Positions 51,953 to 62,681 are shown, numbered from the stretch's first letter. The stretch: DNA of 64,000 nucleotides from Kitasatospora phosalacinea (GCF_000717185.1 NZ_JNYE01000022.1:1-64000), one strand, 5' to 3'. Translations and numbers: made by a program. Notes: generated from the sequence alone by a model not told the origin.

Positions 51953-53368
51953 GTGCCCTACTTCGACGCCGCCTCCACCGCCCCGCTGCACCCCGTCGCC
52001 CGGCAGGCCCTGCTCGCCGCCCTCGACGAGGGCTGGGCCGACCCGGCCCGGCTGCACCGCTCCGCCCGGCAGGCCCGGATGCTGCTGGACGCCGCCCGGG
52101 AGACCGTCGCCGAGGCGCTCGGCGCCCGGGCCGACGAGATCGCCTTCACCGCATCCGGCACCCAGGCCCTCCAGTTGGGCGTCCTCGGCGCCCTGCGCGG
52201 CCACCGCCGCCGCGGCGCCCACCTGGTGCACTCCGCGGTCGAGCACTCCGCCGTCCTGCACGCCGCCGAGCGCTGGGAGGCCGACGGCGGCGCCGCCACC
52301 TCCGTCCCGGTCGACCGCCACGGCCGGGTCGGCGCCGCGGAGTTCGCCGCCGCGGTGCGCCCCGACACCGCGCTCGCCGTGCTGCAGTCCGCCAACCACG
52401 AGGTCGGCACCCTGCAGCCGGTCACCGAGACCGCCGCGCTGCTCGGCGACGTCCCGCTGCTGGTCGACGCCGCGCAGAGCGCCGGGCGGCTGCCCGTCCC
52501 GGCGGGCTGGTCGGTGCTGGCCGCCAGCGCCCACAAGTGGGGCGGCCCGGCGGGCGTCGGGGTGCTCGCCGTCCGCAAGGGCGTCCGGTTCTCCTCCGCG
52601 CTGCCCGCCGACGACCGCGAGGGCGGCCGGGTGCCGGGCTTCCCCAACGTCCCGGCGATCGTCGCCGCCGCGGCCTCGCTGCGCGCCGTCCGGGCCGGGG
52701 CCGAGGCCGAGAACGCCCGGCTGCGGGAGCTCGTCGACCTGGTCCGCCACCGCGTCCCGCAGCTCGTCCCCGCCGTCGAGGTGGTCGGCCACCCCGAACT
52801 GCGGCTCCCCCACCTCGTGACCTTCTCCTGCCTGTACGTGGACGGCGAGGTGCTGCTCACCGAGCTCGACCGGGCGGGCTTCGCGGTCAGCTCCGGCTCC
52901 TCCTGCACCTCCAGCACCCTGACGCCCAGCCACGTGCTGGCCGCGATGGGCGTGCTCACCGAGGGCAACCTCCGGGTCTCGCTGCCCGCGGGCACCACCC
53001 GCGCCGAGGTGGACGCCTTCCTCGACGTGCTGCCCCGGGTGGTCGCCGAGGTCCGCGCCCCGCTCGGCCTCGACCTCCCGGCGCCCGGCCCGGCCGCGGC
53101 CGCGGAGCCGGCGGCGGGATCGGAGCCGGAGCCGGAGCTGGTCCTCGACACCCTGGGCAAGCGCTGCCCGATCCCGGTCATCGAGCTCGCCAAGCGCATC
53201 GGCGAGGTCGCCCCCGGCGGCCGCGTCGCCGTCCTGTCCGACGACGAGGCGGCCCGCCACGACATCCCCGCCTGGTGCGAGATGTGCGGCCACACCTACG
53301 CGGGCGAGGCCCCCGCCACGGAGTACGGGGGCGCCCGCGGCACGGCCTACCTGGTGCGGAGGGCGTGA
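51953..53368 (+). CDS. Cysteine desulfurase fused to a TusA-like domain
   Basis: The 471-residue protein joins an IscS/NifS-type desulfurase to a sulfur-carrier domain. PLP-binding Lys195 lies in SAHKWGG, and the catalytic Cys318 in SSGSSCTSSTLTPS, which removes sulfur from cysteine as persulfide. After a proline/alanine linker (about 370-392), the TusA-like domain has LDTLGKRCPIPVIELAK with acceptor Cys405, ready to take the persulfide. Two later cysteines (WCEMC) are extra. This would let one protein deliver sulfur to tRNA thiolation, cofactors or Fe-S clusters. GTG 51953 follows a possible leaderless -10. It is divergent from ctaC. Confidence 0.9.
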   Translation: MPYFDAASTAPLHPVARQALLAALDEGWADPARLHRSARQARMLLDAARETVAEALGARADEIAFTASGTQALQLGVLGALRGHRRRGAHLVHSAVEHSAVLHAAERWEADGGAATSVPVDRHGRVGAAEFAAAVRPDTALAVLQSANHEVGTLQPVTETAALLGDVPLLVDAAQSAGRLPVPAGWSVLAASAHKWGGPAGVGVLAVRKGVRFSSALPADDREGGRVPGFPNVPAIVAAAASLRAVRAGAEAENARLRELVDLVRHRVPQLVPAVEVVGHPELRLPHLVTFSCLYVDGEVLLTELDRAGFAVSSGSSCTSSTLTPSHVLAAMGVLTEGNLRVSLPAGTTRAEVDAFLDVLPRVVAEVRAPLGLDLPAPGPAAAAEPAAGSEPEPELVLDTLGKRCPIPVIELAKRIGEVAPGGRVAVLSDDEAARHDIPAWCEMCGHTYAGEAPATEYGGARGTAYLVRRA

Positions 53369-53414
53369 GACGCCAGGGGCCCGGGCTGCCGCCGGACCCC
53401 GGCGGGCCCTCCGC

Positions 53415-55540
<2,126 letters not shown>

Positions 55541-55577
55541 GCCGCGGTGACCGCGGTCACCGCGCCCGGAACGCCGC

Positions 55578-55611
55578 GAGGGCGGCTCCCCCGTGCTGGG
55601 GAGCCGCCCTC
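55578..55611. terminator. Bidirectional terminator hairpin
   Basis: GAGGGCGGCTCCCC (55578-55591) pairs perfectly with 55598-55611 (14 bp, six-base loop). It lies between two convergent genes, 38 bases past one stop and 25 bases past the other. Confidence 0.83.
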
Positions 55612-55635
55612 GGCGCGTGCCGAGCCTGCTGGGGC

Positions 55636-55989
55636 TTAGCTGAACGAGTCGCCGCAGGCGCAGGAGCCGGTGGCGTTCGGGTTGTCGATCGTGAAGCCCT
55701 GCTTCTCGATGGTGTCCACGAAGTCGACGGTGGCGCCGCCCAGGTAGGGGGCGCTCATCCGGTCGGTGACGACCTTGACACCGTTGAAGTCCTTGACGAC
55801 GTCGCCGTCCAGCGAACGCTCGTCGAAGAACAGCTGGTAGCGCAGGCCCGAGCAGCCGCCGGGCTGCACGGCGACGCGCAGCGAGAGGTCGTCGCGGCCT
55901 TCCTGCTCCAGCAGGCCCTTGACCTTGGCCGCGGCGGCATCGGTGAGGAGAATGCCACTCTCGACGGTGGTCTCGTCCTGGACGGTCAT
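55636..55989 (-). CDS. erpA: Fe-S cluster carrier/insertion protein (ErpA/IscA type)
   Basis: This A-type carrier passes iron-sulfur clusters to apoproteins. The 117 residues match the family, with the three cysteines at QPGGCSGLRY and the C-terminal GSCACGDSF. The ATG at 55989 begins MTVQDETTVESG; the frame is open upstream but only as antisense to other sequence. It is a single-gene unit ending at the shared terminator. In actinobacteria this gene usually lies near respiratory genes and nadA, both of which need Fe-S clusters. Confidence 0.93.
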   Translation of the reverse strand: MTVQDETTVESGILLTDAAAAKVKGLLEQEGRDDLSLRVAVQPGGCSGLRYQLFFDERSLDGDVVKDFNGVKVVTDRMSAPYLGGATVDFVDTIEKQGFTIDNPNATGSCACGDSFS

Positions 55990-56196
55990 GCTTACTCCCG
56001 GTCTGTGACGACGGTGATCCGCCAGTGCCAACCAGCGGCCCCCCGGATTCATTTCCGGGAGGTGGTGCGTTCGGGGGACATTTTTCGTCGCCCACTCCCC
56101 CACGTACCCCATGCTCGCACACCGGGAGCAGCGGGTCACCGCCCACTTCCGCGAACCGCTACCGCCCGCGCACCGGGCGGTAGCAGGATGTGAGGG

Positions 56197-57078
56197 GTGA
56201 TCATTCGTCAGCTCAGGGACACCGCGGACGACGCCGGGGCCGTGGACCGGATCGCCCGGACCGCCTTCCGCGATCTGGACGGCCGACCGCCGAACGACCC
56301 GGAGACCCCGGCGGACGTCCGGCGCGGGATCCGCGGCGCGGCCCGCGTCCGGCACCTGGCGGTCACCGACCCGCAGGGGTGCTGGATCGCCGAGCAGGAC
56401 GGCGAGGCCGTCGGGGCGGCGCTGTCGCTGCGCCGCGAGGGGGTGTGGGTGCTGCCGCTGTTCGTGGTGCTGCCCGCCGCGCAGGGGCAGGGCGTGGGCC
56501 GGCTGCTGCTGGAGCGGGCCACCGCGTACGGACGCGGCTGCCTGCGCGGCATGCTGTGCGCCTCGCCGTCCCCGGCGGCGGCCCGGCGCTACCGGCGGGC
56601 CGGGTTCACCCTGCACCCGACGATGCGGCTGACCGGGCAGGTCGACCGGGAGCGGCTGCTGGACCCGGGCGAGATCCCGGTGCACGCGGGCAACGCGACG
56701 CACCTGCACCTGCTCGACTCGGTCGACCGCCGCCTGCGGGGCGCGGCGCACGGGCCGGACCACGCGTTCATGCTGGCGCACTTCGAGGAGCTGCTGGTCG
56801 CGGACACCCTGGCCGGGACGGGCTACTGCTACCGGGACGGCGGCGAGGTGCAGCTGCTCGCCGCGACCTCCAAGCGGATCGCGGCCCGGCTGCTGCGCGA
56901 GGCGCTCTCCCGGGTGCCGGTCGGGACGGAGGCGAGCGTCTCCTTCCTGACCGCCGAGCAGGAGTGGGCGGTGGACGCGGGCCTCGACCTGGGCCTGTCG
57001 CTGTCCACCCGCGGCTACCTGGGCCTGCGCGGGATGCGGCCGCCTGCGCCGTACGTCCCCAACGGGGGCTACCTGTGA
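56197..57078 (+). CDS. GNAT-family N-acetyltransferase
   Basis: The 293-residue protein has an N-terminal GNAT domain (residues 1-130). LPLFVVLPAAQGQGVGRLLL supplies the acetyl-CoA pyrophosphate loop (Q-G-Q-G-V-G), and SPAAARRYRRAGF the later motif. The second half (about 150-290) is probably a second, degenerate GNAT-like fold, suggesting a tandem arrangement. The acceptor substrate is unknown. The GTG at 56197 is preceded by GAGGG at close range. A 22-base copy of a dispersed repeat begins nine bases beyond its stop. Confidence 0.85.
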   Translation: MIIRQLRDTADDAGAVDRIARTAFRDLDGRPPNDPETPADVRRGIRGAARVRHLAVTDPQGCWIAEQDGEAVGAALSLRREGVWVLPLFVVLPAAQGQGVGRLLLERATAYGRGCLRGMLCASPSPAAARRYRRAGFTLHPTMRLTGQVDRERLLDPGEIPVHAGNATHLHLLDSVDRRLRGAAHGPDHAFMLAHFEELLVADTLAGTGYCYRDGGEVQLLAATSKRIAARLLREALSRVPVGTEASVSFLTAEQEWAVDAGLDLGLSLSTRGYLGLRGMRPPAPYVPNGGYL

Positions 57079-57086
57079 GGCGGAAC

Positions 57087-57108
57087 CAGGGGCTCGGGGA
57101 ACGGCGAG
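57087..57108. repeat. Copy of the dispersed CAGGGGCTCGGGGAAC repeat
   Basis: This 22-mer is identical to 40193-40214, the outer arm of the long palindrome after trpD. Here it stands alone, between the convergent GNAT and decarboxylase genes, without its complementary arm nearby. Confidence 0.85.
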
Positions 57109-57115
57109 GCTCTTC

Positions 57116-58483
57116 TCACCGCATGGTGTCGAGGATCTCCCGGACCGTCTCCATCGTGGTCCCCGGGTGCAGGAAGGCGAAGCGGGCGACGGTCTCGCCG
57201 TCCCAGCCGGTGGGGGTGACGAAGCCGGTCTGGTCGGCGAGGAGCTGCCGGGACCAGCGGTAGTAGTCGTCGTGGGTCCAGCCCTTGCGGCGGAAGCAGA
57301 CGGCGGAGAGCTGCGGGTCGTGGAGGAGTTCGAGGTGGTCGGCGTCGCGGATCAGCTGCGCGGTGTCGCGGGCCAGGCGCAGGCCGGCCTCGATGGCGTC
57401 GGTGTAGGCCTGGACGCCGTGGACGGCGAGGGAGAACCAGAGCGGGAGGCCGCGGGCGCGGCGGGTGAGGTGGTAGGCGTAGTCGGTGGGGTTCCACTCG
57501 TCGCCCTCGGTGTGCAGGACGTCCAGGTAGGAGGCGTCCTGGGTGTGGACGGCGCGGGCCAGGCGCGGTTCGCGGTAGAGCAGGGCGGCGCAGTCGAACG
57601 GGGCGAACAGCCACTTGTGCGGGTCGACGACGAAGCTGTCGGCGTGCTCGATGCCGTCGTAGCGGTGGCGGACGGAGGGGGCGAAGAGCCCGGCGCCGCC
57701 GTACGCGCCGTCGACGTGGAACCAGAGGCCGTGCTCGCGGGCGACCTCGGCGATGCCGGCCAGGTCGTCGACGATGCCCTCGTTGGTGGTGCCCGCGGTG
57801 CCGACGACGGCGATCACGGTCTCGGGGTGGGGGTCGGCGGCGAGGGCGGCGCGCAGGGCGGCGCCGGTCAGGCGGCGGTCGACGGCGGGGACGGGGAAGG
57901 GTTCGACGCCGATGATGTTGAAGGTGTTCTTGACCGAGGAGTGGACCTGGTCGGCGACGGCGATCCGCAGCCGGGCCTCCGGTCCGACGCCCAGGCGGCG
58001 CCTCGCGGTGTCGCGGGCGACGACCAGCGCGGAGAGGTTGCCGGCCGAGCCGCCGGAGACGAAGGTGCCGCCGGCGCTCGCGGGCAGGCCGGCCCGGTCC
58101 GCTATCAGGCGCAGGACCTGGTTCTCGGCGGCGATCGCGCCGGCCGCCTCCAGCCAGGAGATGCCCTGCAGGGAGGCGCAGGAGACGACCATGTCGAAGA
58201 GCAGGGCGGCCTTGGTGGGGGCGCAGGGGATGAAGGAGAGGTAGCGCGGGCTGTCGGCGGAGATGACGGCGCGGGAGAGCTCGTGGTCGTAGAGCTTGAG
58301 GACGTCGGCGGGGTGGTTGCCGTGGTCGTTCAGCAGCCCGGCGAGGGCCTCGCGCAGGTGGGCGCCGTCGCCGGGGTGGTCGAGCGGGACGGGGTCGTAC
58401 TGCAGGCGTTCGCGCATGTAGTCGAAGACGAGGTCGACCAGCTCGTTGTCCGGCTTGTGCATGCGGTCGGGTGCTGCGTACAC
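57116..58483 (-). CDS. PLP-dependent group II decarboxylase (aromatic amino acid type)
   Basis: The 455-residue enzyme is of the DOPA/tryptophan/glutamate decarboxylase fold. Visible are FVSGGSAGNLSALVVARD (cofactor-phosphate loop), VGTAGTTNEGIVDDL, HVDGAYGGAGLF (Asp contacting the pyridine) and VDPHKWLFAPFDC with the PLP lysine. The length and the FDCAALLY segment suggest an aromatic-L-amino-acid or related decarboxylase, but the substrate is not proven. The GTG at 58483 or the ATG eight codons later could start it. An Lrp/AsnC regulator lies 145 bases upstream on the same strand and may control it in response to an amino acid. Confidence 0.9.
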   Translation of the reverse strand: MYAAPDRMHKPDNELVDLVFDYMRERLQYDPVPLDHPGDGAHLREALAGLLNDHGNHPADVLKLYDHELSRAVISADSPRYLSFIPCAPTKAALLFDMVVSCASLQGISWLEAAGAIAAENQVLRLIADRAGLPASAGGTFVSGGSAGNLSALVVARDTARRRLGVGPEARLRIAVADQVHSSVKNTFNIIGVEPFPVPAVDRRLTGAALRAALAADPHPETVIAVVGTAGTTNEGIVDDLAGIAEVAREHGLWFHVDGAYGGAGLFAPSVRHRYDGIEHADSFVVDPHKWLFAPFDCAALLYREPRLARAVHTQDASYLDVLHTEGDEWNPTDYAYHLTRRARGLPLWFSLAVHGVQAYTDAIEAGLRLARDTAQLIRDADHLELLHDPQLSAVCFRRKGWTHDDYYRWSRQLLADQTGFVTPTGWDGETVARFAFLHPGTTMETVREILDTMR

Positions 58484-58628
58484 GGGTGTCCTCTTCGCTG
58501 CGGGCGGTGCTGGGGTCGTGATCAGCGTAGGCAGCGGGGGTCGGCGGGCGCGCGTCGGAACGCGGCCCTCCGGGGCGGGTTTCCTGCGTGTTCGGGCGGG
58601 GGCGCGCAGGAAAGCTGCGCCGGGTGGG

Positions 58629-59090
58629 TCACAGGAGCCGGGAGAGGACCACGGAGGAGCGGCTGCGCTGGACGCCGGGCTCCTTGCGGATGCGTTCGAT
58701 GACGGCTTCCAGGTGGCGGGTGTCGGCGGCGCGCAGGTGGACGAGGGCGTCGGGGTCGCCGGTGACCGTCCAGGCGGCGGCGACCTCGGGGAACTGGCGC
58801 AGGGTGGCGAGCAGTTCCTCGGGCGAGGTGCGGGCGCGGCAGTAGACCTCGACGAAGGCCTCGGTGTGCCAGTCGAGCAGGTCGGGGTCGAGGACGACGG
58901 TGAAGCCGCGGACCACGCCGCGCGCCCGCAGCCGGTCGATCCGGCGGCGGACGGCGGTGGCGGAGAGGTTGGTGAGCAGCCCGATCTCGGCGTAGGAGGC
59001 GCGGCCGTCGCGGCCGAGGTGCTCGATCAGCAGGCGGTCGGTGTCGTCGAGCGCCGCCGGGCCGGGGCCGGGCGGCCGGTGGGTACTCAT
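58629..59090 (-). CDS. Lrp/AsnC-family regulator
   Basis: The 153-residue regulator has an N-terminal helix-turn-helix (about 15-60: LDDTDRLLIEHLGRDGRASY, then LLTNLSATAVRRRIDRL) and a C-terminal RAM effector domain (70-150), which should bind an amino acid. I start it at the ATG at 59090, since the upstream extension is proline-rich and lacks support. It lies just upstream of the PLP decarboxylase on the same strand, a common arrangement for control of amino-acid catabolism, and downstream of the quinone-reductase-like gene. Confidence 0.92.
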   Translation of the reverse strand: MSTHRPPGPGPAALDDTDRLLIEHLGRDGRASYAEIGLLTNLSATAVRRRIDRLRARGVVRGFTVVLDPDLLDWHTEAFVEVYCRARTSPEELLATLRQFPEVAAAWTVTGDPDALVHLRAADTRHLEAVIERIRKEPGVQRSRSSVVLSRLL

Positions 59091-59178
59091 GGCGGGGCTC
59101 CACGGGCGGTGCGGGTGAGGGCGGCGGGCCGGAGGGGACGGTTCCGCGGGCCCCATTCTCGCGGACGCCGCGGGCGGG

Positions 59179-60105
59179 TCAGTCCACCAGTAGGACGATC
59201 TTGCCGCGGGTGCGGCCCTCGGCGTTGAGGGCCTGGGCGGAGGCGGCCTGGCTGAGCGGGAAGGTGGAGGCGACGGGGACGGTGAGCAGGCCGTCCTCGG
59301 CGAGCCGGGCGACGGTGGCGAGGTCCTCGGGGTCGGGGCGGGTGAAGACGTAGCGGCCGCCGCGGGCGGTGACGGTGTAGTCGACCACGGAGGCGACCCG
59401 GGTGGGGTCCTTGAGCAGGCCGGTCGAGACCTCGACGGCGTCGCCGCCGATCAGGTCGAGGGCGGCGTCGACGCCGTCGGGGGCCAGGGCGCGGACGCGT
59501 TCGGCGAGGCCGGGGCCGTACTGGACGGGTTCGACGCCCAGGCCGCGCAGGAAGGTGTGGTTGTGCTCCCCGGCGGTGCCGATGACCCGGGCGCCGAGGG
59601 CGGTGGCGACCTGGCAGGCGATCGAGCCGACGCCGCCGGCCGCGGCGTGGATCAGCACGGTCTCGCCGCGGCGCAGTCCGAGCGCCCCGACCAGGGCCTG
59701 CTGGGCGGTGAGTCCGGCGGTGGGCAGCCCGCCGGCCTCGGCCCAGTCGAGGGCGGCGGGTTTGCGGGCCAGGGTGCGGACGGGGGCGGCGACGAGTTCG
59801 GCGTAGGTGCCGTGCTCGATGACGTCCTTGCGGACGTAGCCGATGACCTCGTCGCCGGGGGCGTACTCGGTGACGGCGCCGCCGACGGCCTGGACGGTGC
59901 CGGCCAGGTCGAAGCCCATGACCAGGGGGAAGTGCGCGTCGAGGACGCCGTCGAGGTGCCCCTCGCGGATCTTCCAGTCGACGGGGTTGACGCCGACCGC
60001 GCGGGTGCGGACGAGTACGGTGTCGGGGCCGACCTTCGGGTCGGGGAGCTCGGTGTACTCGACCACGTCGGGGCCGCCGTAGCGGTGGATCGCGATTGCC
60101 TTCAT
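59179..60105 (-). CDS. NADP-dependent quinone-oxidoreductase-like MDR protein
   Basis: The 308-residue medium-chain reductase opens MKAIAIHRYGGPDVVEYTEL, typical of the quinone oxidoreductase group. The GroES-like half has VDWKIREG, and the nucleotide-binding half AAAGGVGSIACQVATALGAR. No zinc-ligand cysteines are present, as usual for this subgroup. The substrate may be a quinone or other enone. Its ATG faces the nadA promoter region, where a perfect palindrome (60195-60209) lies 90 bases upstream, so the two genes could share a regulator. Confidence 0.88.
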   Translation of the reverse strand: MKAIAIHRYGGPDVVEYTELPDPKVGPDTVLVRTRAVGVNPVDWKIREGHLDGVLDAHFPLVMGFDLAGTVQAVGGAVTEYAPGDEVIGYVRKDVIEHGTYAELVAAPVRTLARKPAALDWAEAGGLPTAGLTAQQALVGALGLRRGETVLIHAAAGGVGSIACQVATALGARVIGTAGEHNHTFLRGLGVEPVQYGPGLAERVRALAPDGVDAALDLIGGDAVEVSTGLLKDPTRVASVVDYTVTARGGRYVFTRPDPEDLATVARLAEDGLLTVPVASTFPLSQAASAQALNAEGRTRGKIVLLVD

Positions 60106-60194
60106 GCCCCCAGCCAACCGGACGGCACGGCGGGTCCTCGCGTCGGAAGCATCCATCCTGGTGAGCGGTTCTCGTCACATCGACGAATCGGCCA

Positions 60195-60243
60195 TCGTCA
60201 GACTGACGACAACCGGTTATCATAGATAGCGTCAGATAGACGA
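60195..60243. promoter_or_regulatory. Two related palindromic operators before nadA
   Basis: TCGTCAGACTGACGA (60195-60209) is a perfect 15-base palindrome about a central A. A second site, GCGTCAGATAGACGA (60229-60243), matches it at 12 of 15 positions. Centres are 34 bases apart. Between them lie TATCAT (60218-60223) and TAGATA, possible -10 elements. The arrangement suggests a dimeric repressor of NAD synthesis; I cannot name it from sequence. Confidence 0.68.
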
Positions 60244-60286
60244 GAAGGCTGGTGTTGATCCGGCCGCACCAGGAGGGCAGCCGCCC

Positions 60287-61468
60287 GTGACCACCACGAC
60301 CGAGACCTACGGCACCGACCCCGCCCCCTCCCCGCTCGCCCTGCTGCTGCTCGGCCGGGAGGCCGACCCGAACAGCGAGCGCGGCGTGGAGTGCCCCGGC
60401 GACCTGCCCGCCGCCTCCGACCCCGACCTGGTGGCGCGCGCCCGCGCCGCGAAGGAGAAGCTCGGCGACCGGGTCTTCATCCTGGGCCACCACTACCAGC
60501 GCGACGAGGTCATCGAGTTCGCCGACGTCACCGGCGACTCGTTCAAGCTGGCCCGGGACGCGGCGGCCCGCCCGGAGGCCGAGTACATCGTGTTCTGCGG
60601 CGTGCACTTCATGGCCGAGTCCGCCGACATCCTCACCTCCGAGCGCCAGCAGGTCGTCCTGCCGGACCTCGCGGCGGGCTGCTCGATGGCCGACATGGCC
60701 ACCGCCGAGCAGGTCGCCGAGTGCTGGGACGTGCTGACCGAGGCGGGCGTCGCGGACGCCACCGTGCCGGTGTCGTACATGAACTCCTCGGCCGACATCA
60801 AGGCGTTCACCGGCAAGCACGGCGGCACCATCTGCACCTCCTCCAACGCGAAGCGCGCCCTGGAGTGGGCCTTCGAGCAGGGGCAGAAGGTGCTGTTCCT
60901 GCCGGACCAGCACCTGGGGCGCAACACCGCGGTGCTGGAGATGGGCATCTCCCTGGACGAGTGCGTGCTCTACAACCCGCACAAGCCGAACGGCGGCCTG
61001 ACCGCCGAGCAGCTGCGGGACGCGAAGATGATCCTGTGGCGCGGCCACTGCTCGGTGCACGGCCGCTTCAGCGTGGAGTCGGTGAACGAGGTCCGCGAGC
61101 GGATCCCGGGCGTGACCGTGCTGGTGCACCCGGAGTGCAGGCACGAGGTGGTCACCGCCGCCGACATGGTGGGCTCGACCGAGTACATCATCAAGGCGCT
61201 GGACGCCGCCGAGCCCGGCTCGAAGTGGGCGATCGGCACCGAGCTGAACCTGGTCCGCCGCCTGGCCAAGGCGCACCCGGACAAGGAGGTCGTCTTCCTC
61301 GACCGCACCGTGTGCTTCTGCTCGACCATGAACCGGATCGACCTGCCGCACCTGGTCTGGGCGCTGGAGTCGCTGGCCGAGGGCCGGGTGCCGAACGTGA
61401 TCACGGTGGACGCCGAGACCGAGAAGCACGCCAAGGCGGCGCTGGACCGGATGCTGGCCCTGCCGTAA
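60287..61468 (+). CDS. nadA: Quinolinate synthase NadA
   Basis: NadA condenses iminoaspartate with dihydroxyacetone phosphate to quinolinate for NAD synthesis, using a [4Fe-4S] cluster. The 393-residue product is the long actinobacterial form. Motifs include LGHHYQRDEVIEFAD, MAESADIL, SYMNSSADIKAFTG, LPDQHLGRNTA, VHPECRHEVV, and near the end TVCFCSTMNRI. Cluster cysteines are available in AAGCSMADM, HPECRHE and VCFCST. AGGAGGG precedes the GTG at 60287. nadB and nadC are not adjacent, which differs from many bacteria. Two palindromes upstream probably control it. Confidence 0.96.
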   Translation: MTTTTETYGTDPAPSPLALLLLGREADPNSERGVECPGDLPAASDPDLVARARAAKEKLGDRVFILGHHYQRDEVIEFADVTGDSFKLARDAAARPEAEYIVFCGVHFMAESADILTSERQQVVLPDLAAGCSMADMATAEQVAECWDVLTEAGVADATVPVSYMNSSADIKAFTGKHGGTICTSSNAKRALEWAFEQGQKVLFLPDQHLGRNTAVLEMGISLDECVLYNPHKPNGGLTAEQLRDAKMILWRGHCSVHGRFSVESVNEVRERIPGVTVLVHPECRHEVVTAADMVGSTEYIIKALDAAEPGSKWAIGTELNLVRRLAKAHPDKEVVFLDRTVCFCSTMNRIDLPHLVWALESLAEGRVPNVITVDAETEKHAKAALDRMLALP

Positions 61469-61567
61469 CGATCCGCCCCGCGGCCCGCCGCGGGCGTGCG
61501 GGAGGGCGAACAAGAGGGCGGGCACCCCACCGGGGTGCCCGCCCTCTCGTCACGTGTGGCGCCCGAA

Positions 61568-61861
61568 CTACTCCGGGAGTCCGGGGATCAGGCCGTCGCC
61601 CTCGTCGCGCAGCAGCTCGCGGACCTGCTCCAGGGACGCCTCGGCGTCCGGCAGGATCAGGTCCGACGGCTCCAGCGACTCCGCCGGGAGCGGCGTGCCG
61701 ACCTCGCGAACGGTCGCGAGCAGGCTGCCGAGCGCGGACCGGAAGGCCGCCTCGTCGCCCGTCTCGACGGCCTGGAGCAGCTCGTCGTCCAGCTGGTTCA
61801 GCCGGTTCAGGTCGGCCTCCGCGACCTCGAACTGCCCCTCACCCAAGACCCGCATGATCAT
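61568..61861 (-). CDS. pspAA: PspA-associated protein PspAA
   Basis: The 97-residue protein follows pspA and matches the small PspAA partner family. It opens IMRVLGEGQFEVAEADLNRL, a typical start, and is predominantly helical. It probably works with PspA in the envelope-stress response; the mechanism is not known. Two ATG codons lie six bases apart; I use the first. It lies 31 bases beyond the pspA stop and is co-transcribed. Confidence 0.85.
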   Translation of the reverse strand: MIMRVLGEGQFEVAEADLNRLNQLDDELLQAVETGDEAAFRSALGSLLATVREVGTPLPAESLEPSDLILPDAEASLEQVRELLRDEGDGLIPGLPE

Positions 61862-61892
61862 GCTGGTGCTTCTCCCCTTGTTGCTCGCGGGC

Positions 61893-62681
61893 TTACTTCT
61901 GGTAGTTGATGGTGGGCGGCGGGGTGTCGTTCTTCCCCTGCTCGATCGCCTGCGGCTGGGAGGCGGGGGTGCCACCGGTCAGCTCGGCCTTCATCCGGGC
62001 CAGCTCCAGCTCGACGTCGCCGGAGCCGGCCACCCGCTCCAGCTCGGCCTCGATGTCGTCCTTGCGGCCGAGGCCGCTGGCGTCGTCGAGCGCGCCGGAG
62101 GCCAGCAGCTCGTCGATCGCGCCCGCGCGGGCCTGCATCTGCGCGGTCTTGTCCTCCGCGCGCTGGATCGCCAGGCCGACGTCGCCCATCTCCTCGGAGA
62201 TGCCGGAGAAGGACTCGGCGATCCGGGTCTGCGCCTGGGCGGCGGTGTAGGTGGCCTTGATGGTCTCCTTCTTGGTGCGGAAGGCGTCCACCTTGGCCTG
62301 GAGGCGCTGGGAGGCGAGCGTGAGCTTCTCCTCCTCGCCCTGCAGGGCCTGGTACTGCGTCTCCAGGTCGGTGATCTGGGACTGCAGGTTGGCCTTGCGG
62401 CTGAGCGCCTCGCGGGCGAGGTCCTCGCGGCCGAGGGACAGCGCCTTGCGGCCCTGGTCCTCGTACTTGGCGGACTGCTGCTGGAGCTGGGTCAGCTGGA
62501 GTTCCAGGCGCTTGCGGGAGGTGGCCACGTCGGCGACGCCCCTGCGCACCTTCTGCAGCAGTTCCAGCTGCTTCTGGTAGGAGTAGTCGAGCGTTTCGCG
62601 CGGGTCCTCCGCCCGGTCCAAGGCCTTGTTCGCCTTGGAGCGGAAGATCAGCCCCATACGCTTCATGATTCCGTCGCTCAT
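61893..62681 (-). CDS. pspA: PspA/IM30 phage-shock protein
   Basis: PspA is a peripheral membrane protein that stabilises damaged membranes. The 262-residue protein is almost entirely coiled coil: FRSKANKALDRAEDPRETLD at the N-terminus, then a long helical hairpin with the alternating Glu/Arg pattern (about 30-220). The C-terminal tail is Pro/Gln-rich. The ATG at 62681 or the later Met (MKRMG) could start it. It heads pspA-pspAA and diverges from the DUF3043 gene. In Streptomyces a PspA homologue is induced by membrane stress. Confidence 0.94.
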   Translation of the reverse strand: MSDGIMKRMGLIFRSKANKALDRAEDPRETLDYSYQKQLELLQKVRRGVADVATSRKRLELQLTQLQQQSAKYEDQGRKALSLGREDLAREALSRKANLQSQITDLETQYQALQGEEEKLTLASQRLQAKVDAFRTKKETIKATYTAAQAQTRIAESFSGISEEMGDVGLAIQRAEDKTAQMQARAGAIDELLASGALDDASGLGRKDDIEAELERVAGSGDVELELARMKAELTGGTPASQPQAIEQGKNDTPPPTINYQK

